This document shows, in pieces, positions 48,201 through 60,967 of a stretch of DNA of 64,000 nt. The translations under genes were made by a program, and so were the position numbers. Every line of letters starts with the position of its first letter. Position 1 is the first letter of the stretch. The notes below the pieces were generated by a model that saw nothing but the letters and a program-made list of their open reading frames with translations, made no database searches and was not told where the DNA came from. Source of the DNA: Prunella strophiata (Eukaryota; Chordata; Aves; Passeriformes; Prunellidae); assembly GCA_036583965.1 (NCBI GenBank), contig JAZBQD010000022.1, positions 1,050,001 to 1,114,000 on the forward strand, given 5' to 3'.

Positions 48201-51200
48201 TGCCAGTGAGCACAGCAAGGGATGCTGCTGCTCCCCAGCCAGGCTGCTCCGAGTCCCCAGCAGCTCTGCAGCCCCTGCAGGGCTGGTGCCAGGCTCTGCC
48301 AGGGTTCCCAAGGAAAAAACCCAAGAAATAGGATGCTCAGACCACCAGCCCATCAGCAAGAACTCGGCTGGCTCTAAGACAACTCTGAAACCCTCTCAGA
48401 TACAATCACCTCTCTCTGTCTTTGGACATTTAGCTGCTTAGAAGATGAAGAATCTTGTAAGCATGAGCAATGTACTTCATCTTTTAAAAAAACCCCTAAG
48501 CAACTCAAAACAAATGTATCTCCTGCTGGAAATCTGCTATTTAGAAAAGAGTATCCCAGGCAGATATGAGAACAAAACTACAGAAAATGTTCTTCATCAG
48601 TCTGCTCCTTTTCTTCTTCCAGTTTCATCCTGAGGCCAGCTGAAGTTGATGCTTCTCACTGCACATTAAGGGGGTTATTTGATAATTAATGGCCTGTGGG
48701 TTGTAACCTGTGCAGTGAAAGTGTCTGGAGAACTCTGGCTCTCTCTGACACACAGTGAGCTCTCCCAGCAGGATTGAAGAGAGCCAATACCAAATCCTCC
48801 AGTCTCTTACCCCACAGTGAGGAACCAAGGTTGATGGATTACTAGATGGATTATTAGATGGATTATTAGTGATTTGGTGGCAGAGAAGCAGTTTTGTTTG
48901 GGCTGCATTCCCAGAGGCACTGCAGGAAGGGGCTGCAGCCAGGGGGTCTCACCAAAACCTCACCACCACTAACACACATCCAAGTGCTCAGCAATGCAGA
49001 ACACACCAAGTCAAACCACCCTGGGTTTAAAACCTATCCTTAAAGAACTTGGGGAAGAAACCTATGTTTCTTCCTCACTCCTCACCACTACTACCAGGAG
49101 TAACACTAAGTTACTCGTCACAAACCCACAGACCTGAGGGTGAAGAGTCTCCTGACAGGATCCCAAAGAGCCCCAGCACAGGGCAGGAGTGTTTGGAAGA
49201 TTTTTGAAGGCAAAAGGTGAAGTGTCATTTCTGTCATGACAGTAGCAGGCAACTCAGTAGGAGAAAAATTACACAGTCCAATTAGAGACTCTACTCCCCA
49301 AGTAGGACTGATAGCAAACTGCTCTCAATCAGCTACAACAAACTGGAGAACCCAGCACAGACTGTTCCAGGGAGAGCACTAATGGGGGCATTAGGGAAAA
49401 CACAGAAAGCAAGCAAGGGTTAAACAGGGTCTCCAAGATCTCAATACACACATCAATAATGCCAGGGAGGTTGAGAGGGTTTTCCAATTCCCATTAACTT
49501 TTCATTCCAGGTTTAGTTAAGTGCTCATGTGCAAAAGGGGAGGAATGAAAAGAACACACTGTGGGGTTTGGGATGGTAAATGCAGGGAATTCAAGTGGAA
49601 AGAGAGAGCACCCAGTTGTGACTACAGCAGTCAGGGCTGCAGGGCCATGACCACAGGCACTCCAAGTATCTCACTAACTACAGTTTGTGATGCTACGTTG
49701 GGGCTTGCTCCTGACATTTTGATTAGAGCAATTACCCCAGGCCAGGCAGATCTCCACGGAGAACGCCCACCACGCAGCACGACTGGTTCAAACATCCAGA
49801 GCTGGGAATCCCTGTTAGTGCTTAAATTGATCCTCTTGCCAGAACTGCTGAAGTCATTGCTTGTAGCTACATTCTGGGAATTAACAACTTATTTTTATCC
49901 CCTCCAAGTTATCTTGCTGACAGATATCTACAGGAAGTGAGGGATGAAGACAGTTACTACTATATTGATAAGATTTAATAAAAATCACTATGATTATCAA
50001 TGTCAAAGTTAAGTGGTGCTATGTGGCATCATGTCCCAAAGCCCTCAATGTTCCCTAAGTGGATTCCAGTGGACACACATGTCTCTGAAGGCAATTTGTA
50101 CATTAAATCTCTCTGCAGCTTATCTACACAATCTATCTGGAGAAATATCAGAAGTGACTCATACCCAAACAAGCATCCCTTCCTTACTTCTAAGCCAAAT
50201 GGAAAAACATTCTCTTTACAAGACATTAAAGCAGATAAAACAGTTCCTTCAAAGACACCCAGATCTGATGCTTAATTTTCAAAATTCTAGAAAGTTTAAG
50301 AAGTCAAGTAGTTATTTAACTACTGAACATAAAATTGGTACCTGTCCAGTCCTCCCTGGAATCTGCAATATCTGACAGCTCCTGTTCTTTAAGTTAAGGT
50401 TTACCTACGTAGGAAGGAAATTTAAAAACGCTTCACATGCCAAATCTTTCAGATGTTACTGTAGTACTGCTACTCCTACCAGAGAATTATGTTTAGTGTG
50501 CAATTAATTCAGCTTCTTGAAATGCAAGGAGTACCAAGACTCCTGTGCCATAAGGGGACCATATTGCCTGCAACAAAAACATATCTTAGCACAACGCTAA
50601 ATATTTCTCTCTGCATAAATCTGGAATCCCATCTCTGGGAGCTCAGCCTGGAGTGACTCAGAGCACCCTGGCACTGCAGCAGCAGCCGGGCACTGGAGCC
50701 CAACTGGGGCCACTCTGACTGCTCCAACAGCCCTGGCAGCCCTGGGCAGGGCCCCAGCCCCAGCCCCGAGCCTCACAGATGTTATGGGAAAAGTTACTTG
50801 TATCCCCTCAATGTTTGTTTAATCAGCCAGCTGAAGGACATGCTCAGCTACGGTAGTTTTCACATCTGATGTGCTCACAAAATGAATTACATTTCTGTTT
50901 AGTCTCTAATTTCATGGCATTACCAGAAGTTGTGTTGAGAAATAAAATGTCATCAGTTCCCATAATGTATTAACCAAAGAGGATGTGAGCAATATTCTTG
51001 ACTATATATCCCAGGGATTTTTAATTCTCTGGGTGGGGATAAAAGCTTTCTAAATGCTGGCATGCACTGTCACTTGAATTGGAAGAAGCATCCATCTAAA
51101 AAAAAATTTTTGATTAGATTATAAAGAAGTACAACACTGTTTGATACCCTTTGATCTCTGCTAAAAATAAAATAAAACCAAAAGCACAATTACAAAATCA

Positions 51201-54200
51201 TAACACTTATTTTCACAATACATGTAAGAGCTTTTAAGAACAAGTTGCACACTGGGCAGTTCATCCAGATGTGTCTGCTCTGAGTCTGTGCCTCAAGCTG
51301 TAAGACAATGTACAATTAGAAAAACTCCCAGCCATAATACAGTAGTTAGAGACACTGATTTCACATTACATAAAACCTCTGGTTTTCCTTACTGGAAGTT
51401 CCTAAGATTAAAATACTGCAATTGGTCAGAATTCCATCTAAGAAACCAGAACCTTGCAGTCAAATGAATTTGCTATTTTCAAAACAAATGCAGCCAGGAA
51501 AAACGTAGACTATGCTGCCCTAACAGAGCTCTGCTCCCAGTAGGAAGGAGGGCTGCAGTGAGCTGGCTTTTCATGGCTTCATCCTCCACATCTACTGTGA
51601 CCCACAATCACTTTGGGTGGCACAACCCCTTTGGTCATGCTCACAAGGTGCACAATGAACACAAAACGAGTCAGCTTCTTCTAAGGATTCTCAACAAGCT
51701 GAGGACAGGCAGCCTGACCTACTCAATCCCTGTCCCAAACTGTGTGGTTATGGAAAAGCCAGGGGAAAAAAGGGAGAAGATACTTGCCTCATACAATAAA
51801 CAGCCCAAAGACCAGATATCAGACTTAAAGTTATAGCCGTTCTCGTGTATTCGCTCTGGGGACATATAGTAGGGAGTTCCCACTGCAAAACAAACAAACC
51901 AGGGGTTATTGTCTTACAAGTGACTGTGCAACCTGGGTCATACACACAGAGACTTCATTCAGGGTCAGGTGTAGCACCAAGAGCTGGTTAGAACCAAATA
52001 TATCATCATAAAGAGAGCAGAGAATGGTAAACATGGTTGAAAATATCTTCTGCATTTCTGACATTTGGGAAAGGTTTTGTTTCCCTTCCAGGCTCCCAAG
52101 AACCTTCAGAGTGTCTGGGATGGACAGAGCCACTGTAAGGGATCATCCCCTTGGTTCACCAGCCAGAACTGGGTGTCATGACTGTGACACCAGAGCAGGA
52201 CTCGGGGGCCAGCACATCACCTGGCAGGGCACAGAGTGTCACAGGGTGACCCAGGCCCAGGGGGATCTCTGACAGGGCACACTAAGCCCAGCACCAGCCA
52301 GGAATGCAAAACCTGTCTGAAAAAACCAAGATAATAATTCCAAGCTTTAAACCCCTGCTCCAGCTTGCAGTTATGTCAGAAGCTGGGGGATTTCTATGTA
52401 CTTCCACAAGTCTGTATTTTATCAAAAGAAATTTACTCAGTGTTTTGGACAGAAGTTACAGGAAATTATTAATAAATTCCTTACCTCAAAAAGGTTCTTT
52501 TTAAAATCCTAAATAAGTTTCAGTTGTGGTACTGAAAATACAAGACATCCTGGCAGTCTCAACTACATCAAATAATCCTCAGATACATCATTTATTAAAA
52601 CATCCAAGGACTGTATATGCTCTTTTCTCCTGCTTCCCCTTGCTTGTCCGTCCCCTGTCAATTTTTTTTTCCTTTTGGCATTCCAGTGTATCCTTCTCCT
52701 AATTAAAGACCTTTCCTCACAAGATGGCAAATGCTTAATTTGCCTGTAATATTCAGTTTACAATTTCTCCATTTGAAATGCTGCCTGAAGACAGCTGCAG
52801 GACTAATAAGCTGAAGGATGGTGCTAGAGGTGGAAGAACAGCCACCACCTTCCCCAGCATTCCTACAGAGGGATCTGCACACTGTGGGAAACAAATGAGT
52901 TCTGGGGCACAAGGCAACAACCTTGAGAGGCAAAACCCAGGCCCTGGCAGCTGCACATGTGACCCAGCACAGAGAAGGTAATTTATTTGCACCCTCAAGA
53001 TGTTCAGCAATCAGCTGCCCTGTGTGATGAACTCAGCTCATGCTTTCAGTCTTTCACTTTAGAAATTACTTCCCTTCCAATGTGAAGAGTATCCTAATGA
53101 GAAGTTATAGTTTTGCAAATTCTATAAAAACTACAACACAGGAGAAATATCACAGGGAGATTACTTTGTTTCCATGCTCAGGAGGTGCAGGTCAGACTGG
53201 CACAGCCCCAGACCCGGCTGGGTATAAGTGTAGGGAGGAGACCAGAGTCCTGTCAGTAGTTAAGGATTTTTACTGGGCTGCACAGAGTAACTTCCTGGGA
53301 CATCAGGAGCAGACAGGACTCATTCAGAGGCTTTCCATGGCTCTGTCCCATGTGCATGCAACATCCACACCACGGACAGTGCAGCTCTCCAAGTAATTCC
53401 CACACATCTGCCAGGTTTCTGTACGAGAACTGACTTGGCTGGGATAGCACTGATTCATTTTCCTGCTTAAAAATATGCAGCTGCAGAAGAAATGGTGATT
53501 CATTCCAGGAAGCTGTGGAAGACACTTCTGGAAGTCCCCACTGAGCAGCAGTGTAAGACACTTCCCCACCTGCAACTCCTCCTCGCTGCTGCTCTGCCAG
53601 CTGTGCCAGGAGCCCGGGGAGCTGTGGAGCTCAGGCTGGCAGGAGCAGCAGCAGCAGCAGCCCCACTGCTGCCCGTGCCAGGCCCTGGAGCCGTGGCTGC
53701 TCTGGCACTCCGTTATTCCAGGTCACTGCGTGGGCACCAATAAGGACGAGTGGGCTGCAGAGCCAGGCCCTGCTGCCGTGGCTGCAGTTCTGCTGGGCCC
53801 CTCTGTCGGCTCAGATCACAGCTCCTGGGCCGTGCCAGCGGTGACAGGGCCATGGCAGGGCTGTGACAGGGCTGGGGCAGGGCTGGGGCAGGGCCATGGC
53901 AGGGCTGTGACAGGGCTGGGGCAGGGCCATGGCAGGGCTGTGACAGGGCTGGGGCAGGGCCATGGCAGGGCTGTGACAGGGCTGGGGCAGGGCCATGGCA
54001 GGGCTGTGACAGGGCTGGGGCAGGGCCATGGCAGGGCTGTGACAGGGCTGGGGCAGGGCCATGGCAGGGCTGTGACAGGGCTGGGGCAGGGCCATGGCAG
54101 GGCTGTGACAGGGCTGGGGCAGGGCCATGGCAGGGCTGTGACAGGGCTGGGGCAGGGCCATGGCAGGGCTGTGACAGGGCTGGGGCAGGGCCATGGCAGG

Positions 54201-57200
54201 GCTGTGACAGGGCTGGGGCAGGGCCATGGCAGGGCTGTGACAGGGCTGGGGCAGGGCCATGGCAGGGCTGTGACAGGGCTGGGGCAGGGCCATGGCAGGG
54301 CTGTGACAGGGCTGGGGCAGGGCCATGGCAGGGCTGTGACAGGGCTGGGGCAGGGCCATGGCAGGGCTGTGACAGGGCTGGGGCAGGGCCATGGCAGGGC
54401 TGTGACAGGGCTGGGGCAGGGCCATGGCAGGGCTGTGACAGGGCTGGGGCAGGGCCATGGCAGGGCTGTGACAGGGCTGGGGCAGGGCCATGGCAGGGCT
54501 GTGACAGGGCTGGGGCAGGGCCATGGCAGGGCTGTGACAGGGCTGGGGCAGGGCCATGGCAGGGCTGTGACAGGGCTGGGGCAGGGCCATGGCAGGGCTG
54601 TGACAGGGCTGGGGCAGGGCCATGGCAGGGCTGTGACAGGGCTGGGGCAGGGCCATGGCAGGGCTGTGACAGGGCTGGGGCAGGGCCGTGGCAGGGCTGT
54701 GACAGGGCTGTGACAGGGCCATGGCAGGGCTGTGACAGGGCTGGGGCAGGGCTGGGGCAGGGCCATGGCAGGGCTGTGACAGGGGCTGTGGCACGGCTCA
54801 GTGCGTCACCAGCCCCGCTCCATCCATTAACGGCTGCGGGAGCGCTCCACGCCTGAGCTCATTCTGTGAGCCCACCTTGCACATTTACCTATCATTACTG
54901 TAGTCTTGTCAGCAAATGTACAAACAAGCAGGGCTCTGCGTTTCAAAACTGAGGCATTAATTTTTAAATAACTGTCATGATAAAAGACTGACAAGGCCAA
55001 TTCCCTTTATGGCCTGTCCAGCATTACGTGGGAATCTCCTGTAATGAGCAGCTCCTAGAAAGCTGCACAAGGCTTCCAGTGCAATCAGCCGGGGCTCGCC
55101 CTTGCATCCCATTAGTCAATTTGACAAGAACAGTCTAATCGGAGACCATTAATCAGAACCTTTCTTCTGCATTTGCCCTGCTGAAAATACAAAATATTGC
55201 TCAGGTTCAACATTACTCACCAGGAGGTAGAGTAATGCATTTGAAATTATAAAGGTCGCAAAACCATAGGGAAGATTACTGTTAAGGAAGGAGCTTCCTG
55301 CTCTGTTTCTGGAAGTTGGAGCCCTTCACTTGAACATCAGCCACTTCAGAGATGCCAGAGCATTCCTGCTCTCCCAGCACTGCCCATGGGCAGCTACAAC
55401 AGCCCTGGGATAGCTACAACATCCAAGGTAGGGAAATGCTAATTATTCCCAGTTAAGATTAGGAGCAGTCTCTTCTTTCACCAGGAAAGCACAAAGGCAA
55501 AGGTGGCAAAGTTATTCCAAAAATGAAATTCAAATTCCATTCCTCTCACACCTGCAAACGTGGCTCAGCCATGAGCAGTGTTCCTGGGAAACTCATCCCT
55601 AGCTGCTCGTGGGCACAACCAAATCTGATTCATACTTTTAGGAGGCTCTCTCAGAGTCTCATTCACTGGGTTTGATGGAACCCAGACAAGCCTTGCACAG
55701 CAGAGGCTCTCCCACACCTTTACACAGACTGCATTAGACTGAAATCAGTGCAGAATATTTCCAGGTATTTTTACAGGCTGTGTACATGGAGGCTTTTTAA
55801 ATGCCTACATGCAAAACAAAAATCTGCCCAGTTTATCAAATAGCAATGAAGCTTTTCCAGAACTATCAGCTTAGTGTTAGCATGAGCCACACTAGTGCAT
55901 GTTCCATGAACACACACATAGCTGAGAAAAATATCTGAGTATGTTTTAGTGCTATCTGGTGGTGCAAACACAGCAGGGAAGCAATTCTGCTGGAAAATGA
56001 GAGTCTGGATCTCTCACCTGGCTCACCCTCTCCATCCACACTTGTAGGTTACCAAGAAAAACATCCAGCATTATTTAAAAGGAGTTGAGTTCTCAAGTAT
56101 GCCTTTCTAAACTTTTGCATTCTTTGGGGTGTATTTCCAACAAGGCAGCTCAGGTGTTTTCCCAGGAGAACTTGAGAATTAGCTCAAGTAAAACTGTGGT
56201 CAAGTTTAAAACTGAGATTTTAAATTCCTTCAAATCTCAGTGTGAGGTGCCCCCACTAATTTTCAAGGAGGAAACAAAAACAAAAAAGCAGATGGAATCT
56301 ACTTACTCTTAGAGAAAAACAATAAATATTTTTGTGCATAATATTGCAGCTGTTGTTACAAGACCTGTTGTCCTAAGCTCTTTTTTTCATTTCATTCATA
56401 TTATTGAATCACACAACCCTACCAAACTCCTTATAGTTCTGTGGCTGGGTTGGGTTTTTTGGTTGGCTGGCTGGGTTTTTCACATGTAAATAGTACAATC
56501 CCCCTGCAGCAATTCTGCAGCTCTCTTTTTTCCACAAATACTGAACTAGAAGCAAACCAAGAACTCCAAACACACTTGGCTGGTGACGTTTTCAGTGGAT
56601 TTCTTGTGTCCATTTTTGTCTTACTAAGTCCTGATTACCAGCCCCTCCAAGCCCTGGGATTCTGTTTCAGATGGCAAACTGGCTTGGCAAGCAAAAGAAA
56701 GGAAAAAAGGCAGACAAATGGTCCATTTATTGAAGAGCTCCTCAGTTCCTCCCTGCTCACCCTGACATCCAAGCAGGAACCAGAAGGAACGTGTAACACC
56801 CCAAGTACTCCAATCCAGGGCTATTGGCATGTTCTAAACTGGGAAGATTTGACTTACGTGAATCTCCCAGAAGGAAAATCTGCTCCAAGTATATTCTTGT
56901 CCAAGAATAAATAATAAATCATCTGCTCCAAAACAAGACTATTCTGTGTAAAATTGGTTTCTTTTGGGGTTTGGTTGGTTGTTTTTTTTATTCCTCTTGT
57001 TTCTTCAAAATGTAAAGGCAGTCAGAAGATCTGGATAATGCCAAGTTTATTTGGCTAAAAACGGACATTTTACCAGTTCTGAAAAAAGCTATCCATTGTA
57101 ATATTAATGGAAATTCTCTGTATTTATTACAGCTCCTATTAAAACATGATCTACCAGCTTAATGTTAAGTTTGCCAAGCCTAAAATTAGGGAAGGAAGGT

Positions 57201-60200
57201 GAACCACCATGTTGTAACAAGTAGTAAAATTCACCTCAGCTACACCCAGTACCTTTAAAACATGAATTTGCTGGTAAGGCTTGTACAGGAAGAGCTCTTC
57301 CCTATGGAAAAGCATCTCTTGTCTTCTCTGCAGGGAGAAGTGGCAGTGGCAGTTGAGGTGTCACCCTGTGAACTCCTGCAGCCCCAGCTGGCTCCTGCTG
57401 CCTGTCCCCACACTGAGAGGCTGGAGGTGCCCACGCTGCCCCTCTGGCAGGTGTGCCCATGGAGGTTTTCCAGGGGCCAGGGCTCTCCCTGCCCCACGGT
57501 CTCCCGGCTCCCGCCGGCGCTCGGAGCACGGCGCTCGCCGGCATCTCACGAGCTGTGTACAGGCAAATCTTTCATTTTTCTTTCATTACCTCGGCATGTA
57601 CTGTCACTTAATTTTTATGTATGCAATCCTTCCTGACAAATATGATCTGCTGCCTGGTAATTCATCTGACGTTCATTCTGTTCCTTGCTCTAATTACGGC
57701 TCCGTTCCCGCCGCGGCGGCGGGCGCTGCCGAGCCCCTGCTACACCTGTCAGCCGGGTCGGGACTGCCTGATGCCCTTTCATGCCAGTCTGCTGCTAGCA
57801 AATACAACCAAAGGGAGAAATGAGATGAATATATTTGCATAAGCCGCACGCTCAATTCATGGGTCAGCAGCCAGAGAAACGATGGTTCAGGGCGGTTGCC
57901 AGGGCAACGCAGCGCCGGGAAGTGCCCGGGCTCCGCGCGCACCCGGTGCCCTGCTCTGGTGTGGGGTGCTCATCCCTCACAGCTCCTTCAGCAAATGTCT
58001 TAATTAAACCAAACCCAAGATCAGGCGATTTCCTGCTGCTACGAAACCTCTAGCTCTGGCAAATTATCAAAAAAATAGAAAGAAGCTTCACGTCGGCGTA
58101 TTTTCTGATTGTTAAAATATTCTTTTTCACTTGGATGGGAATGGTGGGAATGGTGATGTGTCCACCCCTCCCACACCACCTCCAGTCCCACTCACTGCTG
58201 CTCCCTCTGTCCTGCACCTCTCACCTGTCTGCAGGACGCTGGTGATGTGAGGAAGGGCAGGGTTTGTGCACCAGGGGCTGAGTGCACAGCTCCTGCTCCA
58301 GCTTTCTCAATTAAGAGAGAGCAGCCCTGGTAAAGGTCACAAGCTTGGCTTACATGTGCAGCCAGTTTCCAAGCCCCAATTTATTCTTATTAATATAATA
58401 AGTGCAGCAGTCAAACTGGATAAGATCATATAATTAGACATGATCATATTTTGGCCTGTTCAGATGATGTGATTGTAACTTCCTGTGAAGAGGATTTATT
58501 TTCATCTATTAAGTATGGTGAGGATATATCCTAGGACAGCTTTTGATACAAAGGGAAATCTGAAATCTCCTATTTTATGAAAGTAAACTATAGAAATGCC
58601 TCCTATTTTTTAAGCACAAAACAAGGCAGGTATTTTCCTTCCTTGTGCACTGAGAAGCCCAGTGCTGCTGGCCAATATTAGCAATGAAATTTGTTCACAT
58701 CTAAGAAAGGGTTCAGCAAGACATACTCAGCAGAGGAAATTGCACAAACAAAAATGTGAAACAAATATTGTGCGTTCCAAAGTCAACTGAGAGACATTAG
58801 TTTAAAAGAGCTTAAATATTGCACCAAAAGCCAAAGTTCCTTCATTGCTGTAATACAGAAGCACCTTTGGGACTCAAAAAAATTCAGACCCCTTAATAAA
58901 AATTGAAAATCAGCCACCTCTCAAGAGGTTACAGACACAATTATGAAATACTTTATACTGTAAGACTTGAAGAATGAACTGCATAACTATGCAAGTTTCT
59001 ATAGCACTAGAATTAATGTTAACACTAAAAATGAGGAAGACAACCTTGAGATATATGGAAGGTATGAAGAAAAGCTGGATGTTTAAAGCACAGGCCAGAT
59101 TTCAAGCGAAGTCCCTTTTAGGGACAGAGGAGCCATGAGGGCTCAACCTCCCATGGGCAGTCCCAGCCCCTGTCAGGACAGAGCCCTGACCAGCAAAGGT
59201 AAAAAGGTAAAAGGTATTGGGGGGTAACACTGAATTCCAGCAAGCACCGTGCAGCCAAAGTGCTATTTAGAGTGGAAAAGCTGCATTTGCTACATTTGCT
59301 GTAAAACACACACCAGGCCAGGCCTTCCAGAAAAAAAGAACAGATTTTTAAAGAGAAGATACCTATTAATGCCTATGAAGAGCATTTAAAATGCAGTCCC
59401 CATGCCCTGACTCCCACTCGTGTCACCACGGGAGGATGGACACCCTGTGTTTGAACATCAGAGCTGACAGTGCACGCCAGGCCCTGCTTAACGAGTACCA
59501 GCTTACCTAAGGAATGTGCTGCAGTGGTTTTAGAACTAAAAAACCGGCCTAATCCAAGATCTCCCAGCTTCACCACCCCTGTGGCTGTTATAAACACGTT
59601 GGCTGGTTTTATGTCTGCAAGAAGAAAAAGGTAAAAGGTCAAAGCCACAAAAGGTTATTTGGTTCTAATGCTGCAATAGAAGCATCGCCTGGAGCGCTCA
59701 CGGTACAAAGGGGCTGGAGCAGAACCGCGCTTCTTTAGAGCTTTGATAGGCTCAGTCTTCCAAGGCTTCCAGCTCTGCACAGACACAAAAATCAGAGTGT
59801 ACTTCCCAGCACACAAGAAATACCAATGAGGGAAAATGTAGGAAACAGCTCAACAGAACAGAGGCAACCTCTTTAACTGCTGGAAATCAAAGGCATGAGC
59901 CCAGTTCTCTTTGGGAATGATCACTTTCCACAGGAAACTGCACTGCCCACCACCATCCCCTCATGAAAAAGGTGATTACTGTTCCACATATACATAAATT
60001 CTGGGCTCTACACAGCCCAGGTGGTTCATGGAGGGTAGAAATCACTACAACCCCAGTTTCCCAAGCAGTCATGTCAGAACTGAGTTAGAGGCTCTTTCCT
60101 CATGTTAGAGCAGACTCAATGTGAGAGGCTCCCCATTTCAGCCATCACAGACCTAATACAGGTACAAGTGATACACTGCATCAGGGGATGTGTAACGGAG

Positions 60201-60967
60201 CAAAAATAATATCATGCTGCTGAAAAATATAGTGAAGAACTCCCTCCTTCAAAGGAGCAAGGAAATAACAAGCAGCCAAGATGGGTGCTGGTACCTTTTG
60301 GGAAATTTGCATTTCCTGAGTCCAGTCCTTCCCAAAGCACCTCACTGACACTGAAAGCAAGAGTGTAATTTTTGGATAGAGCTCAAAGTTATAAGATGTT
60401 CTGAGACAAGAGATTCAAAAATAATTAATGAAAATAGAGAACAGGTTATGAGAGTGTGGGACATATTTGTATTAATATTTCAGAAAAGCCCGCAAGACAG
60501 GAAAACTCTTCTCAACTCTCTAAGGTCACAGCTAATATAATGAAGACTATTTCTTAGAGTTCACTGTATCCAGGAGTCTCAGCATTTTATTTCTGACACT
60601 TTTCTAATGGCAAGTTTGACACTTCTACTTAATATCAGTGTCTGGAATACAAAGCAGCTCATCTTCCTAATACCACCCTCACTTCGGCCTGAATGCTTTA
60701 ACGATGAGGCAGAGACAGAAGGAGAAATCCATCTCGCAGGCTCCAGCCTCTCTAAACATGCATTGGCTGAACATCAGCATAATTGTTTTTGAATGTAGGC
60801 GCTTACTAATTGGAACATTATATTATTATTCAGTGAAAAGAGACTGAATTAATGTTACCTCTGTGCATCACCCTGCGGGAGTGCATGTGTTCCACTGCAC
60901 TGCATAACTGCACAAAATATTTCCACACCGTCCTTTCCGGGATTAACCGTTTCTGCTTTTTAAAATA
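45184..60967 (-). CDS. NEK6: NEK6, NIMA-related serine/threonine kinase 6, gene span (C-terminal 178 residues; 5' exons outside window)
   Basis: A mitotic kinase acting downstream of NEK9 in spindle assembly and microtubule organisation (family knowledge). Five exons total 537 bp (178 codons plus stop). In order they give [14 protein letters not shown], the catalytic loop [12 protein letters not shown], the DLGLGR metal-binding motif (NEKs have DLG instead of DFG), the activation loop [16 protein letters not shown], and the C-terminus [15 protein letters not shown] ending in TSST. All match mammalian NEK6 closely; compared with the 313-residue human protein they start at about residue 136. 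The P-loop and alphaC exons were not found up to position 64000 and must lie beyond it. One intron uses a GC donor. Confidence 0.94.
45295..47995. other. NEK6 intron before the last coding exon; no other gene seen
   Basis: 2.7 kb of ordinary intronic sequence. GGGAGGGAGGGAG lies near the 3' splice site (45327-45338). Open frames here have no recognisable family. Confidence 0.6.
47996..48109 (-). CDS. NEK6: NEK6 exon, C-lobe
   Basis: 114 bp with acceptor TCTCCAG|ATGGCAG and donor GAAAAG|GTAAAT, phase 0 on both sides. It encodes [20 protein letters not shown] and [18 protein letters not shown]. Confidence 0.96.
48832..48870 (+). repeat. Three copies of a short ATGGATTATTAG repeat
   Basis: Short imperfect tandem repeat of about 15 bp (TAGATGGATTATTAG) within a NEK6 intron. 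Confidence 0.7.
51788..51882 (-). CDS. NEK6: NEK6 exon, activation loop and APE region, GC splice donor
   Basis: 95 bp with acceptor TTTGCAG|TGGGAAC. It encodes [20 protein letters not shown] then [11 protein letters not shown]. The exon must end at TATGAG to join MAALQ of the next exon, and the intron there begins GCAAGT. That is a GC-AG intron with the otherwise perfect AG|GCAAGT context typical of this minor class. Confidence 0.95.
53847..54781 (+). repeat. Higher-order minisatellite, 85 monomers of 11 bp
   Basis: In a NEK6 intron. Three monomer types, A GGGCTGTGACA, B GGGCTGGGGCA and C GGGCCATGGCA, follow each other as A-B-C trimers (33 bp) about 26 times. The total of 935 bp is exactly 85 x 11, so there is no length change. 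The edges are irregular: C-A-B-B at the left, and A-A-C-A-B-B-C-A after one variant C (GGGCCGTGGCA) at the right. The long open frames ([11 protein letters not shown] repeats and others) are artefacts. Confidence 0.98.
54835..55215. promoter_or_regulatory. Candidate conserved non-coding element in NEK6 intron
   Basis: Non-repetitive stretch with many homeodomain-type cores: ATCATTACTG, GGCATTAATTTTTAAAT, CCCATTAGTCAATTTG and GACCATTAATCAG. It has no coding potential and differs in texture from the surrounding intron. Judged by eye only; conservation was not tested. Confidence 0.35.
57480..57960. promoter_or_regulatory. GC-rich candidate regulatory element with octamer and RFX X-box in NEK6 intron
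   Basis: CpG-enriched island inside an AT-rich intron. It contains a POU octamer ATTTGCAT (57833-57840) and a perfect X-box-like inverted repeat GTTGCC-AG-GGCAAC (57895-57908), the kind of site bound by RFX factors. It may be an enhancer or an alternative NEK6 promoter. Motifs are seen; activity is inferred. Confidence 0.45.
59507..59614 (-). CDS. NEK6: NEK6 exon, catalytic loop and DLG motif
   Basis: 108 bp with acceptor CTTGCAG|ACATAAAACC and donor CCTTAG|GTAAGC. With the preceding exon it forms [20 protein letters not shown] then [18 protein letters not shown]. It carries the catalytic Asp, Lys and Asn and the metal-binding Asp, plus the first half of the activation loop. Phase is 1 in and 1 out. 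Confidence 0.96.
60859..60967 (-). CDS. NEK6: NEK6 exon, start of the part visible here
   Basis: 109 bp with acceptor CCCACAG|TATTTT and donor CAGAG|GTAACA. It encodes [20 protein letters not shown] and [16 protein letters not shown], the alphaE helix leading to the catalytic loop. Confidence 0.96.

Noticed and set aside
53730..54794. Three 316-327 codon frames with 11-residue repeats
   Set aside because: Translations of the 33-bp higher-order repeat in a NEK6 intron; no splice signals or flanking domain.
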